Below are positions 1 through 6,704 of a stretch of 6,735 nt of DNA, one piece after another; within the stretch, counting starts at the first letter, position 1; every line of letters begins with the position of its first letter. The stretch lies in assembly GCA_049322715.1 (NCBI GenBank), contig JBMOQP010000040.1, positions 1-6,735 on the forward strand. Direction: 5' to 3'. A program made the translations under genes and the position numbers. The stretch is from Thiofaba sp049322715. Lineage in GTDB: Bacteria > Pseudomonadota > Gammaproteobacteria > Halothiobacillales > Halothiobacillaceae. Below the pieces are notes generated by a model that did not search any database, was not told the DNA's origin, and saw only the letters and a program-made list of their open reading frames with translations.

Positions 1-45
<45 letters not shown>

Positions 46-61
46 GCCGGATGACATGCGT

Positions 62-90
62 CGGAATCGCATGCGCAGCGGGGGCGTCAA
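62..90 (-). promoter_or_regulatory. Candidate sigma70 promoter for the tRNA-Leu gene
   Basis: On the - strand, TTGACG (90-85) is a five-of-six match to the -35 hexamer. Seventeen bases on, ATTCCG (67-62), or GATTCC with a 16-base spacer, occupies the -10 position but matches poorly. The spacing predicts a transcript start near 55, about a dozen bases before the mature tRNA end, with a GC-rich discriminator typical of stable-RNA promoters. The -35 is convincing and the -10 is not. Confidence 0.35.
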
Positions 91-131
91 TGTACCACAC
101 GACCCGGCCATGGACACCTGGCAGCGGACAA

Positions 132-165
132 TTGACCCGCCTTCGGCTAAATGACAGGGTAAGGT
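132..165 (+). promoter_or_regulatory. Weak candidate promoter for the lon-moxR-DUF58-tgpA operon
   Basis: TTGACC (132-137) is a five-of-six -35 match. No good -10 follows at ideal spacing: CAGGGT (155-160) is 17 bases away and TAAGGT (160-165) is 22. This is the only intergenic stretch upstream of the four-gene operon, so its promoter probably lies somewhere in 100-175. The exact site is uncertain. Confidence 0.22.
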
Positions 166-190
166 CTGATTCCAGTCCAAGGATGCAAGC

Positions 191-2608
191 ATGTCCGAGC
201 GACTCGCGGCCGACGCGCTCCACCAACCGGCGGATTTTGGCGACCTCGCCTTCGCCAGCACCGACGAGCTGCAGGATTTCGAAGGGCTGCTCGGCCAACC
301 ACGCGCGGTCCAGGCGATCGAGGTCGGCCTGGGCGTGCGCCAGCCGGGCTTCAACCTGTATGCCATGGGGCGCGGCGGGCTCGGCAAGCACAGCGCCCTG
401 CGCGGCACGATGCGCGACAAGGCCGCCGAAGCCCCGCCGGCGCGCGACTGGTGCTATGTGCAGGACTTCGAGGACCCGCAGCACCCTCGCGCCCTGTCCC
501 TGCCGGCCGGCATGGCCATCCGCCTGCGCGCCGACCTCGACCAGCTGATCCAGGACCTGCTCACCGTGGTCCCGCGCAGCTTCGCCTCGGGCGAATACCC
601 GCAGGAGAAGCAGCGGATCGAGGAGAGCTTCGAGCAGCGGCGCAAGCTGGCGCTGGTCAGCCTCGGCGAGGCGGCCGAGCAGGACGGCATCGTCATCCTC
701 GACACGCCCACCGGCTACACGCTCGCCCCGCTCGTGGGCGGCAAGCCGATGCCGCAGGAGGCCTTCAACAAGCTGCCGGAGGATGAAAAGAAGCGCCTCG
801 ACGAGTTGCTCGAGAAGCACCGCAAGGCCCTGCTGAGCCTGCTGCGAGAGGACGTGCCGATCTGGTACAAGGAGACCCTCGAGCAGCTGCGGGAGCTGAA
901 GGAGAAGACCATCGGCGCGACCATCGAGCGCCTGGTCGCCGACATCCGTGCCCACTACGGCGAAGTGCCCGACGTCGTGGCTCATCTCGAGGCCCTGCAG
1001 CAGGACGCCATCGCCAACATGGGCGACATCCTCGGCGCCGAGAACGGACCGGACGAGGATGCGCTGGAGCGCTACCGCGTCAACGTGCTGGTGAGCAACG
1101 ACCCGCACGGCGGAGCGCCGCTGATCGAGGAACTCAACCCCAGCCACGTCAACCTGATCGGCCGCATCGAGCACATCGTGCACATGGGCACGCTGGTGAC
1201 CAACTTCACCCTCATTCGCCCCGGCGCCCTGCACCGCGCCAACGGCGGCTACCTGCTGCTCGACGCGCACAAGGTGCTGACCTCACCCTATGCCTGGGAG
1301 GGGCTCAAGTCCGCCCTGCAGGCACGCGAGATCCGCATCCAGTCGCTCGAGCAGGCCCTTGGACTCGTCAGCACGGTCAGCCTCGAGCCCGTGCCCATTC
1401 CGCTCGACGTGAAGGTGATCCTGGTCGGCGAACCGCTGCTCTACTACCTGCTGAGCGAGTACGACCCCGAATTCCCCGCCCTGTTCAAGCTCAATGCCGA
1501 TTTCGCCGACGATTTCGAGCGAACACCGGAGAACACCGCGCTGTATGCCCGCCTGATCGCGACCCTGGTGCGCCGCGAAGGCCTCAGGCCGGTCAGCCGC
1601 GACGCCCTCGGCCGGCTGGTCGAGCAGGCCAGCCGCGACGCGGGCGACGCCCACCGCCTGAGCCTGCACATGCGCGGCATCCTCGACCTGTTGCGCGAGG
1701 CGCACTTCTACGCCGAAGAGGATGGCGCGGCAGCCATCGACCGCGCCCAGGTGGAACGCGCCATCCAGGCGCGCATCTTCCGGGGTGACCGCTACCGCGA
1801 GATGGTGCTGCGCGCCATCCGTGAGGATGAGCTGCGCCTGGTGGTCTTCGGCGTGGCCGTCGGCCAGGTCAACGGCCTGTCGGTGGTCGAGCTGGGCGAG
1901 ACCCTCATCGGCCGTCCCTCGCGCATCACCGCCACGGTGCGCCTCGGCGAAGGCGACGTGATCGACATCGAGCGCGAGGTGGAACTCGGCGGGGCCATCC
2001 ACTCCAAGGGGGTGATGATCCTCGGCTCCTTCCTCGGCGAGCGCTATGCGCGCACCACCCCGCTGTCGATCCGCGCGAGCCTCGCCTTCGAGCAGTCCTA
2101 TGGACCGGTGGAGGGCGACTCCGCCTCGGTGGCGGAACTGTGCGCCCTGCTCTCCGCGCTCGCCCGGCTGCCGCTTTCGCAAGCACTGGCGGTCACCGGC
2201 TCGGTCAACCAGCACGGCGAGGTGCAGGCGGTGGGCGGCATCAACGAAAAGATCGAGGGCTTCTTCGACGCCTGCCAGACTCTCGGAGCCAGGCCGGAGC
2301 AGGGAGTGATCATCCCGCGCAGCAACGTCCACCACCTGATGCTGCGCGCCGACGTGGTGGACGCGGTGCGCGAGGGGCGCTTCGCCATCCATGCCGCGGA
2401 CACGGTGGACGAGGTGATGGCCCTGCTGTCCGGCCTGCCGGCCGGCGAGGCGGACGCGGCCGGACACTTCCCGCCGGAGACCGTCAACGGCCGCATCCAG
2501 GCGGGGCTGGAGCAGTTCGTCGACGTGCAGAAGCGCCTCGCACGCGAGATGCACGGCGAGCCGGCCCCGGGAGACGAGGACCGGCAAGAGGAGGAGAACG
2601 ATGGCTGA
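191..2608 (+). CDS. LonB/YcbZ-type ATP-dependent protease (AAA+ ATPase with C-terminal Lon Ser-Lys protease domain)
   Basis: 805-residue soluble protein expected to unfold and degrade cytosolic proteins using ATP. It has the architecture of the YcbZ-like Lon relatives: no Lon N-terminal substrate domain, a P-loop near the N-terminus (G60 to H67, reading GRGGLGKH), then a long charged helical insert (about 120-270). The rest of the ATPase core follows, with NGGYLLLDAHK at 351-361 as the Walker B region and VILVGE at 409-414. The peptidase domain occupies about 560-770. The catalytic Ser is S644 in EGDSAS and the catalytic Lys is K687 in GGINEKIEG. Their 43-residue separation equals that of S679/K722 in E. 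coli Lon. The C-terminal tail is acidic. AAGGA at 179-183, seven bases upstream, supports the ATG at 191. The last P-loop position is His rather than Ser/Thr. The stop overlaps the start of the MoxR gene by 8 nt. The family is certain; substrates are unknown. Confidence 0.95.
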   Translation: MSERLAADALHQPADFGDLAFASTDELQDFEGLLGQPRAVQAIEVGLGVRQPGFNLYAMGRGGLGKHSALRGTMRDKAAEAPPARDWCYVQDFEDPQHPRALSLPAGMAIRLRADLDQLIQDLLTVVPRSFASGEYPQEKQRIEESFEQRRKLALVSLGEAAEQDGIVILDTPTGYTLAPLVGGKPMPQEAFNKLPEDEKKRLDELLEKHRKALLSLLREDVPIWYKETLEQLRELKEKTIGATIERLVADIRAHYGEVPDVVAHLEALQQDAIANMGDILGAENGPDEDALERYRVNVLVSNDPHGGAPLIEELNPSHVNLIGRIEHIVHMGTLVTNFTLIRPGALHRANGGYLLLDAHKVLTSPYAWEGLKSALQAREIRIQSLEQALGLVSTVSLEPVPIPLDVKVILVGEPLLYYLLSEYDPEFPALFKLNADFADDFERTPENTALYARLIATLVRREGLRPVSRDALGRLVEQASRDAGDAHRLSLHMRGILDLLREAHFYAEEDGAAAIDRAQVERAIQARIFRGDRYREMVLRAIREDELRLVVFGVAVGQVNGLSVVELGETLIGRPSRITATVRLGEGDVIDIEREVELGGAIHSKGVMILGSFLGERYARTTPLSIRASLAFEQSYGPVEGDSASVAELCALLSALARLPLSQALAVTGSVNQHGEVQAVGGINEKIEGFFDACQTLGARPEQGVIIPRSNVHHLMLRADVVDAVREGRFAIHAADTVDEVMALLSGLPAGEADAAGHFPPETVNGRIQAGLEQFVDVQKRLAREMHGEPAPGDEDRQEEENDG
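2589..2594 (+). promoter_or_regulatory. Strong Shine-Dalgarno for the moxR-type gene, inside the end of the lon-type gene
   Basis: AGGAGG, a full match to the anti-16S consensus, lies six bases before the ATG at 2601. It is embedded in the codons of the acidic C-terminal tail of the protease. This means the MoxR gene can initiate independently and is not solely dependent on coupling. Confidence 0.8.
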
Positions 2609-3548
2609 GGCCGGCCTGACCCCGCAGCTGCGCGCCCAGCTGGACTGCATCGTCGCCCGCGTGTCCACCGCCCTGATCGGCAAGCAGGACCGCATCCGCC
2701 TGGCCCTGACCGCCCTCCTCGCCGGCGGCCACGTGCTGCTGGAGGATATCCCCGGCGTGGGCAAGACCACCCTCGCCAACGCCCTGGCGCGCACCCTCGG
2801 CCTTCACGCCCGGCGCGTGCAGTTCACCAGCGACCTGCTGCCCGCCGACCTCATCGGCGCCTCCATCTACCAGCCGGCCTCGGGCGACTTCCGCTTCCAG
2901 CCCGGGCCGATCTTCACCGAGGTGCTGCTCGCCGACGAGATCAATCGCGCCAGCCCCAAGGCGCAGAGCGCCCTGCTGGAGGCGATGGAGGAGCGCCAGG
3001 CGAGCGTGGACGGGACGAGCCACCCCCTGCCCGACCCGTTCTTCGTCATCGCCACCCAGAACCCGGTCGAGCAGCAGGGCGTCTACCCGCTGCCAGAATC
3101 GCAACTCGACCGCTTCCTGCTGCGCCTCTCGCTCGGCTACCCGGAACGCGCGGCGGAGCGACTGATGCTCACCAAAGGCACCACCCGCCCGACCGCGCAG
3201 GGCCTCGCCCCCTGCCTGGACATCGAAGGCCTGCGCCGCCTGCGCGCATTGGTGCGCACGGTGCATGCCGGCCCGGTGGTGCTCGACCACCTGCTCGACC
3301 TGCTCGCCGCCTCGCGCCTGCCGGGGATGTTCGCCCAGGGCCTCTCCCCGCGCGCCGGCCTCGGCTGGCTGGATGCCGCGCGCGCCTGGGCCCTGCTGCA
3401 CGGCCGCATGCACGTCGAGCCGGAGGACCTGCGCGAACTTGCACCGCATGTGACCGGCCACCGCCTGCATTTCACCGATCCGGCGCAACTGCACGGCGCG
3501 ACCTCCGGGGCGGACTGGCTGCTCGAACGCGTGCGCGCCCCTGATTGA
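2601..3548 (+). CDS. MoxR family AAA+ ATPase
   Basis: 315-residue cytosolic AAA+ protein of the usual MoxR length. MoxR ATPases are thought to act as chaperone-like factors that mature or activate partner proteins. Motifs in order: Walker A within LEDIPGVGKTT (47-57, K55 and T56); Walker B VLLADEINRA with D112/E113; sensor 1 ATQNP with N154; the family signature YPLPESQLDRF (162-172), with R171 as the likely arginine finger; and sensor 2 in SPRA with R251. All key residues are present, so the enzyme should be active. The ATG at 2601 is supported by AGGAGG six bases upstream and overlaps the protease stop. The stop (TGATG) overlaps the next start by one base. It precedes DUF58 and transglutaminase genes, the usual neighbours of this MoxR group. 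No VWA-domain partner gene is visible here. Confidence 0.96.
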   Translation: MAEAGLTPQLRAQLDCIVARVSTALIGKQDRIRLALTALLAGGHVLLEDIPGVGKTTLANALARTLGLHARRVQFTSDLLPADLIGASIYQPASGDFRFQPGPIFTEVLLADEINRASPKAQSALLEAMEERQASVDGTSHPLPDPFFVIATQNPVEQQGVYPLPESQLDRFLLRLSLGYPERAAERLMLTKGTTRPTAQGLAPCLDIEGLRRLRALVRTVHAGPVVLDHLLDLLAASRLPGMFAQGLSPRAGLGWLDAARAWALLHGRMHVEPEDLRELAPHVTGHRLHFTDPAQLHGATSGADWLLERVRAPD

Positions 3549-4399
3549 TGCCCGTTCGCCTACGCCCCGAACCGCTCGCCTGGCCCTTCCTCGGCCTGCT
3601 CGCCGTGCTGGTCATCGGCTCGGCGCAGTACGCCAGCAACCTCGGCTTCTTCTTCACCTTCTGGCTCGTGTCCACCGCCGCCTTCGGCCTGCTCGCCACC
3701 CGCCGGCGCCTGCTCCGGCTCGAGGCGCGGACCGTGCACGTCGACTCGGGCTTCGAGGAGGAGACTCTGCGGCTCACCCTCGAACTTCGGGGCGAGGGCG
3801 GCACGGCGGTCGAGGCATCCTTCCGGGATGGCTCCGGCACGGGGGCCGCGAGCCCCGCGCCGGAGGGCGCGGAGCTCGTCCTCGACCTGCCCGCCCGCGG
3901 CCGCGGCACGCATGTCCCGCCACCGCTGCGCCTGGTCATGCACGACCCGCTCGGCCTCGTGCGGCTGGAGCGCGACCAGCCGCTCGGGCGGCGCTACTGG
4001 GTCTATCCTCTCCCGCACGGTGATCGCCCCCTGCCGCCCACCAGCGGAGGAGGCCCCCTCCAAGGGCAGGACGACTTCGCCGGCCTGCGGACCTACCAGC
4101 CCGGGGACAGCCCCGCGCGCATCCACTGGCGCTCGCTTGCGCGCGGCGGAGAGCTACAGACCAAGCAGTTCGGTGGCGAACAGCTGCCGCACGGCCCGAG
4201 GGAGCTGGACGAGGATCTGCTCTCCGACCTTCCGCGCGAGACCCGCCTGCGCCAGCTGAGCGCGTGGGTCATGGCCTGCGAGGCGGGCGGCCAGCCCTAC
4301 GCCCTGCGCCTAAGGCACGGCACGGTCCTCCCTCGCGGCCTGGGTGCGGAGCACCGCACGCGGGCGCTGCGCCTGCTGGCGGAGGCCACTCCTGCATGA
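3548..4399 (+). CDS. DUF58 domain membrane protein
   Basis: 283-residue protein. Two hydrophobic segments near the N-terminus (about 12-28 and 33-50) form a membrane hairpin, followed by an Arg-rich stretch (TRRRLLR, 51-57) expected on the cytosolic side. A beta-rich middle region leads to the DUF58 hallmark: DDF (175-177), then LRTYQPGDSPARIHWR (180-195), with conserved R181, Y183, G186, D187, R191 and W194. DUF58 has no established biochemical activity; its genes regularly sit beside moxR genes and the proteins are presumed partners of the ATPase. I chose the ATG at 3548 because it forms TGATG with the upstream stop. A TTG one codon earlier (3545) is possible but less likely. No Shine-Dalgarno is visible, so translation is probably coupled to moxR. 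The end overlaps tgpA by four bases. Confidence 0.92.
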   Translation: MPVRLRPEPLAWPFLGLLAVLVIGSAQYASNLGFFFTFWLVSTAAFGLLATRRRLLRLEARTVHVDSGFEEETLRLTLELRGEGGTAVEASFRDGSGTGAASPAPEGAELVLDLPARGRGTHVPPPLRLVMHDPLGLVRLERDQPLGRRYWVYPLPHGDRPLPPTSGGGPLQGQDDFAGLRTYQPGDSPARIHWRSLARGGELQTKQFGGEQLPHGPRELDEDLLSDLPRETRLRQLSAWVMACEAGGQPYALRLRHGTVLPRGLGAEHRTRALRLLAEATPA

Positions 4400-6525
4400 A
4401 GAGCGCCAGCCCCCCGCTCTCCCCCGCGCTGAAGACCCGCCTGCTCGGCGTGCTCGGGCTGGTGCTGCTGCCCCACGCCCTGCACCTGGCGCCATGGATC
4501 AGCCTGCTCGCCGCCCTGGGGCTGCTCTGGCACGCCCTCCATCTCCGCCATGACACGCCCTTGCCCAGCAAAATCGTCGTCAGGAACGACGATGGAACGC
4601 CGCGCGTTCCCCGAAGGGCTGGGTACAGGGATGTGCCCAGCAACATCGTTGTATGGAACAACGATGGAACGCGGAGCGTTCCCCGAAGGGCTGGGTACAG
4701 GGATGTGCCCAGCCGCCTCCTGCTCGCCGTCCTCATGCTGGCGGGCACGGCCGTGGTCTGGCTCACGCACGGCGGGATCTTCGGCCGCGACGGCGGGGTG
4801 AGCTTCCTCGTCCTGCTCACCGTGCTCAAGCTGCTCGAATCCCGCACGCGCCGGGACGGCGGACTGCTCGGACTGCTCGGGCTGTTCCTGCTCCTGACCC
4901 TGTTCCTGTTCGACCAGGGGCCGCTGACCGCGCTCTGGGCGCTCGGCGCCTTCGCCCTCCTGCTCGGCCTGCTGGGGGACGTGGCCTCCCCGCTTGAACC
5001 GCCCCCCCTGCGCCGCCGCCTGCGGGGCCTCGTCCCGACCATGGGGCTCGCCCTGCCCGTCGCGCTGCTGCTGTTCGTGTTCGTGCCCCGCCCCGCGGCG
5101 CCGCTGTTCGGCCTGCCGCAGGCCGACCGGGCCGTCACCGGCCTGTCGGACGAACTGGCCCCCGGCACCATCACCGACCTGTCGCACTCGGAGGCAGTCG
5201 CCTTCCGCGCCACCTTCGCGGGCGAGGAACCCGCACGCGAGCAGCTCTACTGGCGCGGCCCGGTGTTCTGGCACTACGACGGCCGACGCTGGGCCCGCCT
5301 GCCCGACCTGCCACGCCCGGAGGCGCTGACGATGGAGCCGGGCGATGCGCTGCTTGAATACAGCCTGATGCTCGAGCCGCAGGGCAGCACCATCCTGCCG
5401 GCGCTCGACATCCCCTTGGAGGCGCCCGAGGGGGCTCGGCTGCTGATCGACCACGATCTGCGCTTCAACCGCCCGCAGGAAACCCGCCGCATGCTGGACC
5501 TTCGTGCCACGCCCAACGCCAGGCTCGACCCCTGGCTTCCGGAGCATCTACGGCGGCAAGCCCTGCAATTACCCGCCGGCGAGAATCCCCTGCTGCTCGA
5601 CATCGGCATGCGCTGGCAGGGGCTCGAACCGCGCGAGCGCATCGAGGCCGCCCTGCGCCTGTTCCGCGCCCAGGGCTTCCGCTACACCCTGCGCCCCCCG
5701 GCCCTGCCGGAGCAGGATGCCATGGATGCCTTCCTGTTCGACACCCGCGCCGGCTTCTGCGAGCACTACGCCAGCGCCTTCGTCCTGCTCATACGCGCCG
5801 CCGCCCTGCCTGCGCGCGTGGTCACCGGCTACCAGGGCGGCGAGCGCCATCCGGACGGCTACTGGATCGTGCGCCAGGGCGATGCCCATGCCTGGGCCGA
5901 GGTGTGGATCGAGGGCGAGGGCTGGCTGCGCGTGGACCCCACCCAGGCCATCGCCCCGGAGCGGATCGAGTTCGGGCTCGCGGCCGCCGTGCCGGAAACG
6001 GTTGGGGAGCTTCCCGCTGCCCTGCGTCGCGACTTCGGCTTCCTGCACCGTGCCAGACTCCGGCTCGACGGCATGGAGAACCGCTGGAACCGCTGGGTGC
6101 TTGGCTTCGACCGCGCCGACCAGCGCGCCCTGCTCGAACGGCTCGGCTGGCAGGGTGACCTGCGGCTCGGCCTGTGGGCAACCCTCGGGCTTGGCCTGCT
6201 GCTGTTCGCAGCCCTCGTCCTCACCCTGCGCCGCTGGCTCCCCTCGCGCATGGAGCCGGCCCCCCGCCTCTGGTCCGCCTTCGAACAGGCCCTGCGACCG
6301 GCGGGGGTGGAGCGCCATCCGGACGAAGGTCCGCGCGCCTTCGCCCGGCGCATCGCCCGCGAGCGCCCCGCGCTGGCTCAGGCCACCGCCGGATTCATCG
6401 AGGCCTACCTGCACTGGCGCCATGCCCCGGCCGGCGTCTCGCAGGCCACGGTCGAACGGGCTCTGCGCAGGGCGAAACAGGCCATCCGGGCCGAGCTGAA
6501 GGGGCTGTCCGGAGCGCGGCAATGA
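4396..6525 (+). CDS. tgpA: TgpA-like transmembrane transglutaminase (DUF3488 / transglutaminase core / DUF4129)
   Basis: 709-residue inner-membrane protein. The N-terminal DUF3488-type region has hydrophobic helices at about 16-31, 33-48, 107-124, 134-147, 156-172, 176-193 and 213-230. A large presumably periplasmic domain carries the transglutaminase-like triad: C455 in RAGFCEHYAS, H498 in GDAHAW and D514 in RVDPTQ. One more helix (about 591-610) leads to a cytosolic DUF4129-like tail (620-705). In Pseudomonas aeruginosa the homologue TgpA is needed for viability; its natural substrate is not well defined. The ATG at 4396 overlaps the previous stop as ATGA and has GGAGG ten bases upstream (4381-4385). 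An in-frame GTG at 4264 would overlap the DUF58 gene by 136 nt and is rejected. Residues 57-104 are two 24-residue repeats encoded by a palindromic DNA element, and they lengthen the cytosolic loop between helices 2 and 3. The frame is intact and the triad complete, so the protein is probably functional. Confidence 0.94.
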   Translation: MKSASPPLSPALKTRLLGVLGLVLLPHALHLAPWISLLAALGLLWHALHLRHDTPLPSKIVVRNDDGTPRVPRRAGYRDVPSNIVVWNNDGTRSVPRRAGYRDVPSRLLLAVLMLAGTAVVWLTHGGIFGRDGGVSFLVLLTVLKLLESRTRRDGGLLGLLGLFLLLTLFLFDQGPLTALWALGAFALLLGLLGDVASPLEPPPLRRRLRGLVPTMGLALPVALLLFVFVPRPAAPLFGLPQADRAVTGLSDELAPGTITDLSHSEAVAFRATFAGEEPAREQLYWRGPVFWHYDGRRWARLPDLPRPEALTMEPGDALLEYSLMLEPQGSTILPALDIPLEAPEGARLLIDHDLRFNRPQETRRMLDLRATPNARLDPWLPEHLRRQALQLPAGENPLLLDIGMRWQGLEPRERIEAALRLFRAQGFRYTLRPPALPEQDAMDAFLFDTRAGFCEHYASAFVLLIRAAALPARVVTGYQGGERHPDGYWIVRQGDAHAWAEVWIEGEGWLRVDPTQAIAPERIEFGLAAAVPETVGELPAALRRDFGFLHRARLRLDGMENRWNRWVLGFDRADQRALLERLGWQGDLRLGLWATLGLGLLLFAALVLTLRRWLPSRMEPAPRLWSAFEQALRPAGVERHPDEGPRAFARRIARERPALAQATAGFIEAYLHWRHAPAGVSQATVERALRRAKQAIRAELKGLSGARQ
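4562..4713 (+). repeat. Tandem pair of 72-bp multi-hairpin palindromic repeats inserted in frame in tgpA
   Basis: Unit 1 (4562-4633) and unit 2 (4634-4705) are identical at 65 of 72 positions, and a third copy of the leading TGCCCAGC closes the array at 4706-4713. Each unit holds three hairpins. H1 has an 8-bp stem and 5-base loop (4573-4593; 4645-4665). H2 is GGAACGC/GCGTTCC with a 3-base loop (4594-4610; 4666-4682). H3 is GCTGGGTACA/TGTGCCCAGC, ten pairs including one G-T, with loop GGGA (4618-4641; 4690-4713). A CCGAAGG linker sits between H2 and H3. GC by hand count is 62.5% and 58%, below the surroundings. Removing 144 bp leaves a continuous frame reading LPSRLLL, which fits an ordinary TgpA. 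I interpret it as a small non-autonomous dispersed element; other genome copies cannot be seen from this window. Confidence 0.9.
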
Positions 6526-6562
6526 CGTTGCCGCTCCCGGCCCCATGAACTACCTTCGATCC

Positions 6563-6584
6563 CGGACATCGTGCCCGTTTTTTT
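6563..6584 (+). terminator. Candidate intrinsic terminator of the operon
   Basis: A small stem, CGG-A-CA / TG-C-CCG with loop TCG and one A-C mismatch (6563-6577), is followed at once by seven T (6578-6584). The T run is striking in this GC-rich context and lies 37 bp past the tgpA stop, where a terminator is expected. The stem is short and imperfect, so the call is tentative. Confidence 0.42.
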
Positions 6585-6662
6585 CATGCCGCCGAAGCGG
6601 ACACAGGGATCGGCGTTCTCGGGGTTTCCTCGCTTCAGGGCGGCGCCACGCCATCGGAGGAG

Positions 6663-6679
6663 ATCCGCAGATTGCGGAT
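6663..6679. repeat. Perfect 6-bp inverted repeat upstream of the last gene
   Basis: ATCCGC and GCGGAT flank the 5-base spacer AGATT. The centre lies 34 bp before the ATG at 6705. It could be an operator half-site pair or a hairpin in the 5' leader. No promoter hexamers with good spacing are recognisable nearby, so its role is open. Confidence 0.4.
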
Positions 6680-6704
6680 GGCCCGCGCTATCGAGGGGAG
6701 CAAG

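Noticed and set aside
119..135. Possible sigma54 promoter (TGGCAG ... TTGA)
   Set aside because: The two elements are about two bases too far apart and the -12 element lacks the required GC.
1283..2794. A 503-codon open frame on the - strand
   Set aside because: It lies antisense to the Lon-type protease and moxR genes, has no recognisable domain, and is the kind of long shadow frame that high GC produces.
4264..4396. Upstream GTG start giving tgpA 44 extra residues
   Set aside because: The extra segment is Gly/Pro/Arg-rich, overlaps the DUF58 gene by 136 nt and has no membrane-protein character. The ATGA overlap with GGAGG upstream at 4396 is a far better start.
4562..4641. The cloverleaf-like fold as a tRNA or tRNA-like gene
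   Set aside because: It has no T-loop (GTTCGA-type) sequence, no D-arm consensus and no seven-base anticodon loop, and it lies within a coding frame.
4562..4713. CRISPR array
   Set aside because: There are only two contiguous units with no unique spacers, and the repeated unit itself is the whole sequence.
4861..4912. Short direct repeats of GGACTGCTC-like sequence
   Set aside because: This is low-complexity Leu/Gly coding for a membrane helix and needs no special explanation.
4297..5547. A 416-codon open frame on the - strand
   Set aside because: It is antisense to tgpA, low-complexity (Gln/Gly/Glu/Arg-rich) and without domain signatures; a GC-driven shadow.
6589..6610. CCGAAG and ACAGGGAT near a small CCGC/GCGG hairpin, resembling the end of the tgpA repeat
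   Set aside because: The shared words are only 6 and 8 bases with different spacing and no H1 or H2. Chance is the simpler explanation, though a decayed copy cannot be excluded.
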